A program made the position numbers and the translations under genes. Of a DNA stretch of 64,000 nt, positions 30,660 through 42,964 are shown in pieces (within the stretch, counting starts at the first letter, position 1; every line of letters begins with the position of its first letter). The stretch is from the NCBI GenBank assembly GCA_026745465.1, contig JACYXH010000091.1, positions 835,001 through 899,000 on the forward strand, written 5' to 3'. The notes under the pieces were generated by a model. It saw only the letters and a list, made by a program, of their open reading frames with translations, was not told the DNA's origin and ran no database searches. This DNA comes from Lota lota (taxonomy: Eukaryota > Chordata > Actinopteri > Gadiformes > Lotidae).

Positions 30660-32054
30660 TGGGGTTGAAATGCTTTGCAGGGAACATTTGTATTTTTCTA
30701 CTGCTGGTGATTTTTAACTGCCAGCGTCCCAGTTCGGTTTCAACTTGACATGAATGTAAACTCTCTGCCATCCCAACTATGTACAGCACGTAGGAAGTAA
30801 ACAAGGAAGCTATTCTGCATTGTTTGAGGCTTCATCAGAAGAGCTTGCAGAGCAAGCATCCTTTAGAGTAGCTCAACTCCCACCCTTCTCCGTTTGGCGG
30901 GGGAGTCACAGGGTTTGTCTTCGTCAACATCGGCTATTGGGTGTCATGATCATTTCTTGTTTAGTATTGTGAGACATTTAGTTAAAGGCAGGATTGTGTG
31001 TGTATTGACAATGGGATAGATAGATAACAAGTCCTTCAGTTGAGTGAAAATATTTGACAAAAACCATTGTATTAATCTGTCCAAGGTCCTATAGTCTGCA
31101 GATGAAGGCCTTAATCACTAACTTGGAAAGGAAAATAAAATGACAAATTAAATGCCAAAGCTCAAACCATACAATTCTTTCAAAGAAAAGCCTAATGACT
31201 ACTAGTATGAAGGATACATAAATGTGCAGCCTGTTTGTCTGTCATGAAAAGGATGCCTCTTAATTAAAAGTGTCTACCGAAGCTTTGCCTATAATTATAT
31301 TTGTGTTTTCACTATCGCTACCTGAAAATGTTGGATTAAATACTCATACACCACAGACATTACTTCATAAATAATACAAAATCATGTAGAAATTGTGTAT
31401 ATATTCTCCAGCTTAACATCTGTTACTTCTACATCAGAGAAGCGGTTAGTGAATTTGATCTCTGATCAATGAGATGACTCATTCGATATCATTTGCGTTT
31501 GGCCACGTTGCATTTAATGAGCAATCAAGAATTCAAATGCATCCAATAGGAAAACAGTCTACAGGCATTCGCTCCGAGTGCATTGCACGACTACGGAGTC
31601 CTAAGTTACGCTACTTCATGTCATTCGCTTATCTCATTTAGTTTAAGGTTGTGGGGCTGAATCCAGCTCCCACTTCGAAGGCATTCTCAAAATATTGGGT
31701 TGAAAATGGGACATGAATGCGATGTGTTGTATGCGACAACTAAAGTTCCCGCTGCAGCAGCGCAGTATTGCTCTGGCCCATCGTAGGTCTTCAATTTGCA
31801 CAGATTGTCTGCTCAGCGATACTGTAGAGAGGCCTGGGTTGGGCTCCTTCTGTCTCTGTTCCAGTGGAGCAGATCTCCCGCCTTTTAACGAGCGAATGGC
31901 ATAACGGCAAGCCGCTAAGATGTCATTGGCGAGAGCCTTGAGATGGAGGATGGAGGTCAAGGATGGAGGTCAAAGTTGAGAAATGGCAAGAAGGATAGAA
32001 CCACCACGGCCAACCAGAGCATGGGCACACACCGCACCGCGCGCTGTCAGAGAT
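30660..32054. other. Convergent intergenic region between elovl1 and zfyve9
   Basis: The two genes point at each other here. I see no exon; the right part is presumably the zfyve9 3'UTR (a minus-strand ATTAAA near 31512 is a weak polyadenylation candidate). A short GGATGGAGGTCAA duplication is near 31950-31975. Confidence 0.5.
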
Positions 32055-33376
32055 CTAGGTGATGTTCTCCAGGATGTAAAAGATGAACTCGATGACAATG
32101 GGGTGGTCCCCACTGCGGTGCCGCCTGCTGTGCACCACGGGGATCAGCACGGCGTCCAGAGCGTTGAGGTAGGGCGCCGGCAGGGGCTGACCGTTGCTCC
32201 CGGCAACAAAGCCAACCTCAAGAGAAAGAAAACATGCCATTGTTTCGTTTGGAAACTCCCTCCACACATCGCTTGAAGTTTGCAGGCCTGCCACTAGTTT
32301 ATAAATGTCACAGAAGAAAATATAGAAATAACAATGAGTGTAAGTTGTTTTGATTATCCATCGGTATTTTATGAAATTCAGCCTTTGATCCTCTTCTCAC
32401 CTCTTGGGAGTGGAACGTGACGCGGAGCCCCAGTTTGGCCATCCCGTCCTCTTTCAGCAGTTTCAGGTGTGGGCACAGTGCCAGGCAGAACGCACGGGCG
32501 ATCCGCTCCGTGAGCCGACTGTGTTCGGCAGAGTCACTCAGACCGCCCTTTGATTCGTCATCTCTTTGGAGAAAGAACACCTAAGGATACACGTGTGAAT
32601 GTACACAGACAAACTGACCCTGTCCACACAAAGACAAAACACGGCAATCCCCTTTCTGATTTTCTTCCCCTAATATCCATAGGCCCACCTCTGTCCAGCG
32701 GATGATCTTCCCGTTCTCTTTGTACTCAGACTTCTGGAACATCTTCATACTGTTGATGGACTCCATGGATTTACCATCAATGGGGCTAATTACTCTGGGA
32801 ATCAGAAGCATTGTGTGGTTTTTAATGCAACTTTAATGGTTGATAATGCCACTTGAATACGCCCAGAACAACAACAGCAACAACAATGCTATTCAGAATT
32901 AGAATACTAATTGCAGGCCTGGGTTTTACACATGCCATCTCCATGTGTAATATCGAGCTATTGTTCTCGTTGTTCAGACACTCCCTGCTATTGTGGTCAC
33001 TCTGTCATAAGTGTCTCTCAGAGTGAAGCTTCTCTCTGCGCACCACTTGAAAGAAGAGACTGCTCTCCCTCACCCCTTGTTCACCACGCATTTCTCCTCC
33101 AGCCAATCGACCTGCACGTGCTCCTGGCTGTCGGACTGGTCCTGCCGCCCACAGGTGACGGTGTAATCTTTCATCTCTCGTAGCGCCCGGCGAAGGTCCG
33201 CCATGGTTTCCACAGTGATTTGCACCATCAGCCCATCTATAGGAAGGGGGTGGGGGAGGGATAGCAGTACAGGAGGAACACACACACAAACACCAACAGA
33301 AGGACAAACTCGCACTCACACATGCACATGACACATACACATGCCTACAAAAGCGGTTGGTTAAGAATGTATAATG

Positions 33377-33408
<32 letters not shown>

Positions 33409-34682
33409 GCACACACAAAGGTCCACATATTCTAAATTAAGCTAAATGAAGGGGTGTTTATATGAAACAAATAAAGTAGGCATGACTATTCTAAAACTAG
33501 AGTTATCATGTAAGGGGTCACATGGGTTCTCTCTCTGGGCTGAAGGGACTAGTACAGAGCTGCTCATCCTACCTTCCACGATGCTGGACTTGGCCAGGTA
33601 TCCCGCAGATGCTTTCAGGGCACTACTGAATACAAAGAAGCAGGAGCCTGTGACTGAATCAATCAAACAAGAAAATACATAGCCACCGGTGAATATACCG
33701 TTCAGTAAATTCTCATAACACACTCATGCTACACCGTACCACTAGGGGACACAGAGTGCCCCCTAGTGGTATGCTAGGGTTAGTGCAATGCTTTGCTAAC
33801 GCGATGACATTGTTGGTGGAAATAAGTCATGGTGATAATGGCAAGTAAATATTTGTTCACTTGGCATTATACCCATGCCAAAACGTTCCTCCCTTCTTTA
33901 ATCTCCATGTCAACAGCTTCCATAATTCTGGAGCAAGATGACTAACCCCTACCTGCGTCTTAACGACATGATGCATCTTAACGCTGAATAAAGGCGTCTG
34001 CTGAATGACTAAACAGTAAGACACCTTAGCTTAAAGGTAGGTGAGGTTTGACTGCTATAATTTGAGTGTAATGTGTTTGAAATGCCATAGAGATTGGTCA
34101 GCTATTAGGGAGTATAAATGCGCTTTGAGAATATCCATTTCGAGTTGACTGCGCCTGTCGCTATATGAGCCAATGTAGATTTTAGACGACTCCCGGCTCA
34201 TTTCTTAATTTCTTTCAGATTTTATTTTTCATTTACTGGTTTATTTGTCTTTGACAGTAGGCATGGGACTGGTCATATAGTCAATGGGCAGGTCATACAT
34301 TAAAATACATACAATTAAATAAAATTACATCATAAATACAACACTTATGGCCAGCCAGGACCTGCATCACTAAGGTAAAGACAAAGAAAGAATAAAAGAT
34401 GTAGAAAGATATGGACCATATACAACAGACACACCAAACACACAGCAACAGTAAACAAGTTTAGTGACTGGAGGTGATTGAGTGAGTGCATTGTTGATTT
34501 TTAGCTTGATCTTTGTTGATCTTAACTTTGTGTAGAAGGAGCAGTATGTGCTGCATCTGCAGATAGTGGTTTGTAAATTTGTACATTCCTGGGATGCTGT
34601 AACTGAGGATGTGGATTTGCTAACTGTTATGTCCAACTAGAATGTGAGAGCTGGGTGATGAAGATGCTGAGTGGAGGTGGGT

Positions 34683-34717
<35 letters not shown>

Positions 34718-37700
34718 GTAATGCTGTATTTAAGAATGATCATGCTTTGCCAGCTTAACATGTTGTATTTTCTGAGAATGTTGCAGTGGTAATAACTACA
34801 AGGCTTCCTGTCCAGTGTCTATACTGTTTGATTATATAGTCTGCTGGCTTGAGTGTAGATGAGTTGGCCTGTCCCCAGCTTGTTATACAGCACGTGATGT
34901 GTGAGAGAATCATGGAGTTCATAAACATTGTGACAGCACTGTTGGACATCCAATATCTTGAGCAGTGGAACTTGTACAGGTTTAATTTTCCATAGCGTAC
35001 CACTTTTTTTTCAGATGATAGTTTTGAGCCCAGCGATATACAAAGGTATCTATGCTTCTGAACACTCAATATATTTGAGTGTTCGGCCATTTGATCCAGG
35101 CAGCAACCTGGGTCATGGATGCAGAGAGTCTGGATGCAGCTTCACTTCTGTTCCTGCCATGTACATAAATGACAGTGTCACCGGCATAGCTGCACCCCCA
35201 CACCTGTGCAGACCACTTATGTAAAGGCTGAGCAAGATGGGTCCAAGTACGATCTCTGAAGGATACCGGTTGGGGAGTTCCGCTCTGGATCTTACCTACA
35301 GCACCTTGAACAGCACCTTTGACAGCGCACGGAATTCTCACCTTTGCGTGGCTGGTTGTGGATGCTGATGGCCTGGGTCTGGTACTGGCCGTCCTCTCCC
35401 TGCACGCAGATGAGGTGGGAGTCAGCCGCTTCATTGAAGCATGCCCCCATGGCCAGGACGTGGTCGTTAGACTTGTTTAACACCTTCATCAGCTGAGAAG
35501 AGACCAGACGGGGTGCAGGGAAAAGGTTGGCCAGGATGGTTGATGGGAAATACCAAATCTTAAACATCTAACCTAAAGATTATAATTTTTTTGCCCGGGA
35601 CCACATTTTAAGGTATGAATATTTTCGTGAAATGTTTGCTCACATCTTCTATTTCCGTGCATTTGCTTCCACACACATCACGTTAACCCAATCAATGCTC
35701 CAGTGATTAGCAGATGTTCACTGGTGGCTGCGAATCATTCAGCAACCATCAATCAGCATTCGTATTTACAAGACCTCAATGTGACCTTGCAACCCTTTTA
35801 GATTAATTGTTTTTAATAAAAAATGTGTCAATCAGATTTCCATCGCTTCGATCCAAGTTTGGGAAACCCTGCTATAACCATAAGCGGTAAAGTGCATTAG
35901 CAGTAGTGATGTGGCTGCAGTGCTCCCTACTTCATTATGGCTGTCCTTAGGTATCTTGATGCAGGTCTTCTGGGCCTCCAGGTCCACAGTGAGGCCCGGC
36001 ACCACCGGTAGACTGTAGCGGTAGTTCCTGAAATCCTATCAGCAGAAATAGGAATGTAATGGGGATGTACCACTAAATCAATAAATCCATTGCATCTCGT
36101 TACACTTGCTGATTACTCTGATGGACAGCGTCCACTTACCACCAGCAGCCTCATTATGGTGTGTCCCGTCTCGCCGAACAACGCCTTCCTGAAGCGCACG
36201 TTGTACAGAGGGCAGGGGTAAACTGGGACCACAAGGAGAGAAGGACAGATGTACAGAGGGCAGGGGTAAACTGGAACCACAAGGAGAGAAGGACAGATGT
36301 ACAGAGGGCAGGGGCAAACTGAGACCACCAGGAGAGAAGGACAGATGTACAGAGGGCAGGGGTAAACTGGGACCACAAGGAGAGAAGGACAGATGTACAG
36401 AGGGCAGGGGCAAACTGAGACCACCAGGAGAGAAGGACAGATGTACAGAGGGCAGGGGTAAACTGGGACCACAAGGAGAGAAGGACAGATGTACAGAGGG
36501 CAGGGGTAAACTGGGACCACAAGGAGAGAAGGACAGATGTACAGAGGGCAGGGGCAAACTGAGACCACCAGGAGAGAAGGACAGATGTACAGAGGGCAGG
36601 GGTAAACTGAGACCACCAGGAGAGAAGGACAGATATACAGAGGGCAGGGGCAAACTGAGGCCACCAGGAGAGAAGGACAGATGTACAGAGGGCAGGGGTA
36701 AACTGGGACCACAAGGAGAGAAGGACAGATGTACAGAGGGCAGGGGCAAACTGAGACCACCAGGAGAGAAGGACAGATGTACAGAGGGCAGGGGTAAACT
36801 GAGACCACCAGGAGAGAAGGACAGATGTACAGAGGGCAGGGGTAAACTGGGACCACAAGGAGAGAAGGACAGATGTACAGAGGGCAGGGGCAAACTGGGA
36901 CCACCAGGAGAGAAGGACAGATGTACAGAGGGCAGGGGCAAACTGGGACCACCAGGAGAGAAGGACAGATGTACAGAGGGCAGGGGCAAACTGAGGCCAC
37001 CAGGAGATGGGGACAGAGACGAACTTTGTTCTGCTGAATCTTTCTCCCTCATTTTCCTGCGTTCTCACACATTTTCTTTTGTAATAAGCAACCAGTGTTT
37101 GTATATTGTATTTCACACACTAACACGCAAACACACACACACACACACACACACAATCAGCAGTAATGCTTCCTCACGCTGATGTAATCTGAAACAGCGA
37201 TTACAAGTGTTACGTGACAACCAATCAAATCAAAGACCCCCCCCCCCCACACACACACACAGAGGGCTGGCTCACATCGGTACTCTGCGCCCAGTCGGAG
37301 CATGAGGCGCAGGGGGAAGGCTTTGGCCCAGGCCAGCTCCGCTCTGTGGACAAGCAAGGCAAAGAGGTAGGGCTGGTTGGGCAGAGGCAGGCCTTGCAGC
37401 GACTGCAGGGTGGAGCACACGTACAGGAAGCCTGCGTGCTCCTCGCTGCCCAGGAAGCTGCCGCGGAAGAGCGAGAGGGATAGGTGCTTCACCACCTTCC
37501 CTGGGGACAACAGTGGATAGGGAGGGAGAGGGCGTGAGAGTGTTGTTGGTGCGATTGGTTCAGTTGATGTTTGGGAATGAATTCATGAAACCTTTAGATG
37601 GGTTAGATGATCAGACACAGAAGAATACATAGAATATGGTAAATGGAAGCAAAAGAACCTTGCACATTGCAGTTTTGATAGTGGTTGTGCGTCTCACCTG

Positions 37701-38227
37701 TGAGGGCGTCTCTGTACAGCTGGATAAAGTGTCTGAAAATGTCTTTGGGAAAGCTCTTCTCCTCTGGCAGGCACTGGAGCAGCACCACCACTTCCACCTG
37801 GCCCAGGGCATGCATGCCCTTGGAGGTCACGCACCAACATTTCCTATTTACATCTGCACACAATCACCACACAGCCCGGTATTGAATAAAGGTTGGTTGG
37901 GTACTTTTGTTTTGAAGGACAATCTGAGATTTTCAGAATAAAATCCCATAAGTGGTTTGAGTTTCTTTACCTTTTCCAAAATTGCATAGTTTATTCTACA
38001 GATATCCAAATAAACTGCATACGACAGCACTTGTTGAAACGATATACAAACAATATGACCTACAGTTGACCATCTTGACCATGGCTAGCAGGTTGGCATT
38101 GAGGACAAACACCAGAGGTTTGGGCCGGCCGTTCTCCAGCTCCTGAATCAGCAGCGTCTCAGAGGGTCTCTCCTCCACAGTGTAATCTGAGGGAGGCACG
38201 TAGCATGGACACACACTCACATATATT

Positions 38228-38259
<32 letters not shown>

Positions 38260-39240
38260 GATTTAGTGTGTATATGTTGTAGTGTATTAATGCGAGTGTT
38301 CATTCATTTATGCATTGATCTCTCTTCCCTAATACAACAAAAAAGTGTCACCAATGTTATATACATTGAATATTATAATGGGTAATGTAATAAAAACTGT
38401 CCTAGATAGTACGTCAATGGAAACCCTTTCGTATAAATAAATCAAAACCCCAGAAAACATATGAAATGAAAACCCTAGTATAATACGGGTATCAACACCG
38501 CAGACAACAGATCCATTGCCACCCCAGATTCTTCAACATGAATGGGAGGTCAAGCCGTGCGTGCGTACCTCCTTTGACCCCGGTGGAGGTCAGGATGGGG
38601 GGCAGGCCGTCAAGGGGGATGAGGTTGGAGGAGCTGCTGATGTGGGTGCTCACCAGCGCAGCCGCGCTCCAGCCGTACGGGCCGCACGCCTCCTGCAAGG
38701 AGCCAGCAGGAAACAAGGCCATTTAAATAAAGTAGTCAGGACCATAGTGAACGCAGGCCTGGACAAGTGCACATATACATGTGTGAGTCATTTTGAATAT
38801 TGCCAGACCTAGACTGACAGGAAAGTACTCAATGCATGCATCAACGTAGAAATAACTTAAAAAAATAAATAAAGGTTCACTGCTCATAAACTATTTATTC
38901 ACCATCAGTTAACCAACGCTCTTATCCAACGTAACCTGAGGGAGAAGGTAGGGGATGAGGCGTGTTGCTCTAGGCGTCCAACACACTAGCGACCACACCA
39001 CATGTATGTATCTCTACTGCGTTAGCAGCGGTCCTACGTTAATCGCCGTTTCCTGAGGTCGCTGGCTCCTCCTCCTCTGAGGGGACCCAGCAGGGCTTCG
39101 GATTGGCCCGCCCGGCGCTCGCCTCATCAGGGGCGAGAAGGTGGGCTCTCGTACGGGCGTGGTCGGGGCAGACTCCGATCGCCGGCGGGACAGGATCTCG
39201 TCTGCGAACCACACCCTCCTCCGCCCTCTGGGGGGGCTCC

Positions 39241-39277
<37 letters not shown>

Positions 39278-40811
39278 CACAAAGACACATACATAAACAC
39301 ACACCCAACGGTGATATTAGGTTGAGCACGGAGAGCTATTTATGATACACACATACATACAAACATACACACACACACAGAGACACACACACATACACAC
39401 ACACAAGCACAGTGCTGCAGGGTACATCATGAAAGCTGCTTAGCACTCACTCTTCACAAGGGCGGAGTGACAGGAAATGCAAACCCTTCCCTCCTTCCCG
39501 TCCAGGTGTGTCAGTCTGAACTTCAGGTTGGAGCAAACGGCACAGAAGACCTCCACAGACAGACACACACACACACACACACACACACAGATTAACACAC
39601 TGTTTTCGCACACTACTTCACATGTTCTCTCTCAAAAAGATAGTGGACACCTTGGACATAAATACCCTTCGACAACAATCTACGACGGTCTCGTCATGCA
39701 CTTACCTTCCCACAGGCGCGGCAGTGGTGCCTCCTCTTGGTGAAGGTGAACTTCACCTGGCACTTCATGCAGACCTGGGCCTGGGCGTCAGGGACCCACA
39801 TGGGAGCCACCTCTCCGAGCACGGCCCCCCGCTCCCTGGACAGGATGCTCGCGCGCCCCAGCTGCCTCTCGTTGTCTGGGTCCAGCGGCGAGGCGGACGC
39901 CACGAGACCGGCAGCGCCATCTTTTTCTTCTTCATCATCTTCTTCTTTTTCCTTGAATTCCTCGTCTTCTTCTTCGTGCCCCACCTCCGCCGCTCCGGCT
40001 GCATCCATGTCCGCCTCCCCTTGGTGGTGGTGGCGGTGGTGGTCGTCTTCGCGGCAGCCGGTGTCCTGTGGTTCTCGCTCGGCGTCATGGGAGTGATCGC
40101 CGTGAGCGGAGGATGAGCAGTAAGAGGAGCTGCTGTGAGTCTCTACGCCGCAGGACTGCTGCTGCTGCTGCTGGTCCAGACCGCTCTCCTCGCGCTCCTT
40201 CTCCTCCACCACAGAGTCCTCCTTGGAGGGCGGAGAGCGCAGCCCCCCGTCATTCTCCTCCTCCTCCTGTTCCTCCTCCACCTCCTCCGGCCAGCTGGCC
40301 TCGGTGGGGCTCAGGTCCACAGGGCTGTCCGGTCTTAGACATCTCTCCCCCCATGCGGAGATGGTCCTCACGGTGCAATGGCCCTCCTCCAGCTGCTGGA
40401 GGAGCCTCTGGGACTGGCTCTCCAGATGGGGGGTGACGCTCTTCTGGTGGCCGGCCTGCCGGCGCGACTCACGTGCTTTGGGTTGCGGCTTCCGGTAGTC
40501 CGCCGGCTCCTCCAGGCACCGCACGGTCGGCCCCTCGGAGGTCGGGATTCCAGAGGGCAAATGGGTTGTTATCTGCTCGTAGCTTAGCGCGGGTTTAGCG
40601 ATGTCCCCGTCTCTCAACACCAGGAGACACGGTCTGCTGAGCCAGTGGTGTTTGCTGTCCATCAGGGAGGGGGCGTCCCCTTCATCTGTTCAGAGTGGAG
40701 CACGCCGTGTTAAGAAAACCATGAGGAAGCACAAAACATTAATCATCCAAGCGCGAGGCAATGAAACCACTCCGGATCCTGTGTTAGCAGAATTAGTCGG
40801 CTCCCTCTCAT

Positions 40812-40846
<35 letters not shown>

Positions 40847-42160
40847 AAGCGCATGCTAATAATGAGCCATTAGTGGGAAACGCAGTTTTCCCATATGTAA
40901 TGACCATTAAACAATATGGGGCCATTCATCAGCTCACCTCCCATCCCATCCTGCCTAAGAGCCTCAATGATCCCTGGTGCTGTCGTTAGCCCGGGGCTGC
41001 CCTTGAGAGGTGCCTGGGCTGATTTACACCCCAGCATATCATTACGAGAGTTCAATTTTATGTCTACACATGCATCTGATTCTTGCGCTAAACAAAATCA
41101 CTTGAATCTCTGCATGGGTTTTGATTGCAGAATTTGATGGTGTTTTAATCTCTTTGTATTAATATCATATAGGCATATCTGATAGGTATATGTAGATACA
41201 GCAAAGTGATGTATGGATAGTCAGACACCTAAATAATGATAGAGATAAAGTCGTATTCCAACTTTATTCCAAACCATTCATTTAGCACTTAATGAAAGAA
41301 AGTTTAATCAAACTATATATAAATATCAATTGAATAACGAGAAACGAGAGCTGATGAAGTTCAATACGACATAAATGACGAAATTGTGCTCCAAGCTAAA
41401 TCAAACACCGGCTATTTTGCTGAAACTGCTCCGCAGGGAGCATTGATGACTGAAGGCAGGCTCCTAAGGACCAGTTCATGTGCCTTCCAACGGCGAGTGG
41501 TGTTTCTGTAGCGTCATGGCATTTGGCTTCGGACATAAAATGCGGGAAATCACTTTACCACAACGCTGTGAAGTGTGCGACAACGCGGTGTCCCAGAATG
41601 TCCTATCATTGGCCAACAATAACAACACAAGAACTATTAACTAAGAACTGCAATGCAGTTGATTCACAAATCCACAGCCGTAGTCTGCTGATAGATGGCC
41701 ATATGCTGTGTTAACGCCGATGCTTGCTCAAGCAAGACCTGACTGCGCTTGTTTCGCGGGACAGTGACGCATACAGTTTAGCGTACACGTGAAAACCGCC
41801 GTTAAATCCGCTTGCAAAAGCGAGCACGGCAATGCGACATTTGTACTGCTTATCGGGCTAAATGCATGCAAACATTTCGCTGTTAGGTCTTCTTTGAATA
41901 GTTGAACAAGTCCAAGAATGCTACATCACGCCTACATAGGCGCATAGTCCATACCGGGGTGTATGCGAATGCATCCAATTTCAAGATGCGGTCTCTGCGC
42001 TCAACGGAATGCGAGATCAGCGTTTTTCGAACACAGACAGACAAGCAGTGCCAACATCCTATAACGACGGGATCTGTGAATGAATTTTATTCTCACCCTC
42101 AGTGATGGATCCTAAGAGGCTCTCGTTTTCATCGTCCCGGGTAGTGAAGAATTTGAGCAT
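32055..42160 (-). CDS. zfyve9: FYVE zinc finger protein, SARA (ZFYVE9) homologue
   Basis: SARA is an early-endosome protein that binds PI3P through its FYVE domain and presents Smad2/3 to TGF-beta receptors. I place 16 coding exons: 42097-42160, 39706-40685, 39451-39550, 39038-39240, 38569-38692, 38064-38186, 37698-37853, 37276-37500, 36140-36222, 35931-36035, 35342-35492, 33573-33653, 33074-33236, 32689-32794, 32401-32580, 32055-32216. They sum to 3006 nt, 1001 aa. The FYVE domain spans about 318-381, with [13 protein letters not shown] and RVC motifs. A relic of the Smad-binding region ([11 protein letters not shown], 388-398) follows. The conserved C-terminal domain (about 470-1001) includes [32 protein letters not shown] and ends FILENIT-like (FYILENIT). 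The N-terminus is short and low-complexity (Glu-, Gln- and His-rich), unlike the >600-residue N-terminus of human SARA. ZFYVE9 is preferred over ZFYVE16 by the C-terminal wording and by btf3l4 next door. The donor of exon 4 (AAC|GTAGGA) is the weakest junction. Confidence 0.93.
33376..33407. repeat. (CA)n microsatellite in zfyve9 intron
   Basis: Uninterrupted CA run within a larger CA-rich block (about 33280-33420). Confidence 0.9.
34370..35280 (-). mobile_element. Non-LTR retrotransposon (LINE) reverse-transcriptase fossil
   Basis: The minus strand carries broken fragments of a LINE reverse transcriptase. From about 35250 down there are [11 protein letters not shown] (cf. SLYINDL) and, after a frame change, [20 protein letters not shown], matching the YADD catalytic block with the second-position Asp changed to Gly. 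Further 3' come [17 protein letters not shown] and [19 protein letters not shown], typical of the thumb/C-terminal region. The copy has frameshifts, lacks both ends and lies in the zfyve9 intron between the exons at 35342 and 33653, in the same orientation. Clade (Rex1/CR1/L2-like) is not resolved. Confidence 0.75.
34680..34713. repeat. Poly-G tract
   Basis: More than 30 consecutive G in a zfyve9 intron, plus strand. Confidence 0.9.
36203..37006 (-). repeat. 48-bp minisatellite carrying repeated zfyve9 splice acceptors
   Basis: Seventeen tandem units of 48 bases; the lowest-coordinate unit overlaps the 5' end of the zfyve9 exon at 36140-36222. On the gene strand each unit is a pyrimidine-rich stretch (CTGTCCTTCTCTCC), TGGTCCCAG or TGGTCTCAG, then TTTACCCCTGCCCTCTGTAC, i.e. 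the intron end plus the first 20 exon bases. All units keep CAG|TTT. Variants are TTTGCCCC for TTTACCCC and GGT(C/G) changes. The period is a multiple of three and the array has no stop in the exon's frame, where it reads [16 protein letters not shown] repeated. Confidence 0.97.
37130..37155. repeat. (CA)n microsatellite
   Basis: Uninterrupted CA run in the same zfyve9 intron as the minisatellite; a short poly-C/CA run also lies at 37239-37261. Confidence 0.9.
38222..38252. repeat. (AT)n microsatellite
   Basis: Short AT dinucleotide run in a zfyve9 intron. Confidence 0.85.
38905..39005 (+). repeat. Dispersed repeat copy, truncated
   Basis: Begins AACGCTCTTATCCAACGTAA and ends near GCGACCACACCAC. 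Its start resembles the copies near 14515 and 56452. It lies in the zfyve9 intron between exons at 39038 and 38692. Confidence 0.45.
39243..39272. repeat. (CA)n microsatellite abutting a zfyve9 exon
   Basis: The CA run (GT on the gene strand) ends two bases from the acceptor CAG of the exon at 39038-39240, so the usual polypyrimidine tract is replaced by (TG)n. Confidence 0.9.
40815..40842. repeat. (CA)n microsatellite in zfyve9 intron 1
   Basis: Uninterrupted CA run about 130 bases upstream of the second coding exon. Confidence 0.9.
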
Positions 42161-42626
42161 TTTCGAACCTATAACGTGTACAGGCTGCTCTGATAGAAAA
42201 CCGGATTCAAGCAGCAGTGCCTCGCTCTCTACTGGAGGGTGGGATGCTTTCGCCCCTCTACCCCTCTGTTACCCCCACCCACCCCCATGTGTCACTGCAG
42301 TTCTTAGACGAAACTCGAGGTTTGCATTAGTGTCCGTCGCTTTCGTGCCATCTTCACAGCTTTGTAAAATAGCGCATTAGGCTTCAGAAGCTGCCAGCGT
42401 TGTCCGACAGAAATAGTAGACGACCAATAGCCCATTGATAGGCAACACGTCCGCACAATATACAGGACTATGCATCCGAAGCCTGTATTGGCTGCTGACC
42501 AAGTATAAACCCCTTTAACATTTCCTTGATAGTTTGTTTAAGAATTTAAGTACAGGAGTCCACGCAAACATGTTACCAAAAGCCAATAAAAGACCACAGC
42601 AACATCTAGAAAAACGTTGATCAGTT

Positions 42627-42632
42627 TTTATT
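42627..42632 (-). terminator. btf3l4 polyadenylation signal
   Basis: AATAAA on the minus strand about 340 bases beyond the btf3l4 stop codon. Only about 470 bases separate it from the zfyve9 start codon, so the zfyve9 promoter must lie against the btf3l4 3' end. Confidence 0.65.
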
Positions 42633-42964
42633 ATGTTTCATAAACAAAACAGAACAAAAAAATTATTAAGACTAGCTTTAACGACCACTGTGATGCTGAC
42701 CACGACTGACGAATGAGTGTCAATACTGAACCATTGACAGAGTAAGGGAGTTAGGCACCTTTATGTGCACAAGCCAGTCTGACAATGACTACATTGGGCC
42801 ATCGAGAAAATATAGAAAAGTCTCTGGTTGGTAGAGATAGTGTTTGATATGTCTTGATAGCTAGAGTTAAAACAGGGGCGACGGTGGCTTGCTTGATTCA
42901 TTTCAGTCCAGTCCATGTACACGCACACAGGGGCTGTGGGGGGGGGGATGTAGGTAGGTGTACA

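Noticed and set aside
36078-37116. Three long overlapping minus-strand reading frames of about 300 codons
   Set aside because: They arise because a 48-bp repeat with no stops is read in all three frames. Only one frame is continuous with a real zfyve9 exon; I report the array as a repeat with possible splicing consequences, not as independent genes.
39622-40116. Plus-strand frames over the large zfyve9 exon
   Set aside because: Low-complexity mirror images of Glu/Asp/Gln-rich coding sequence.
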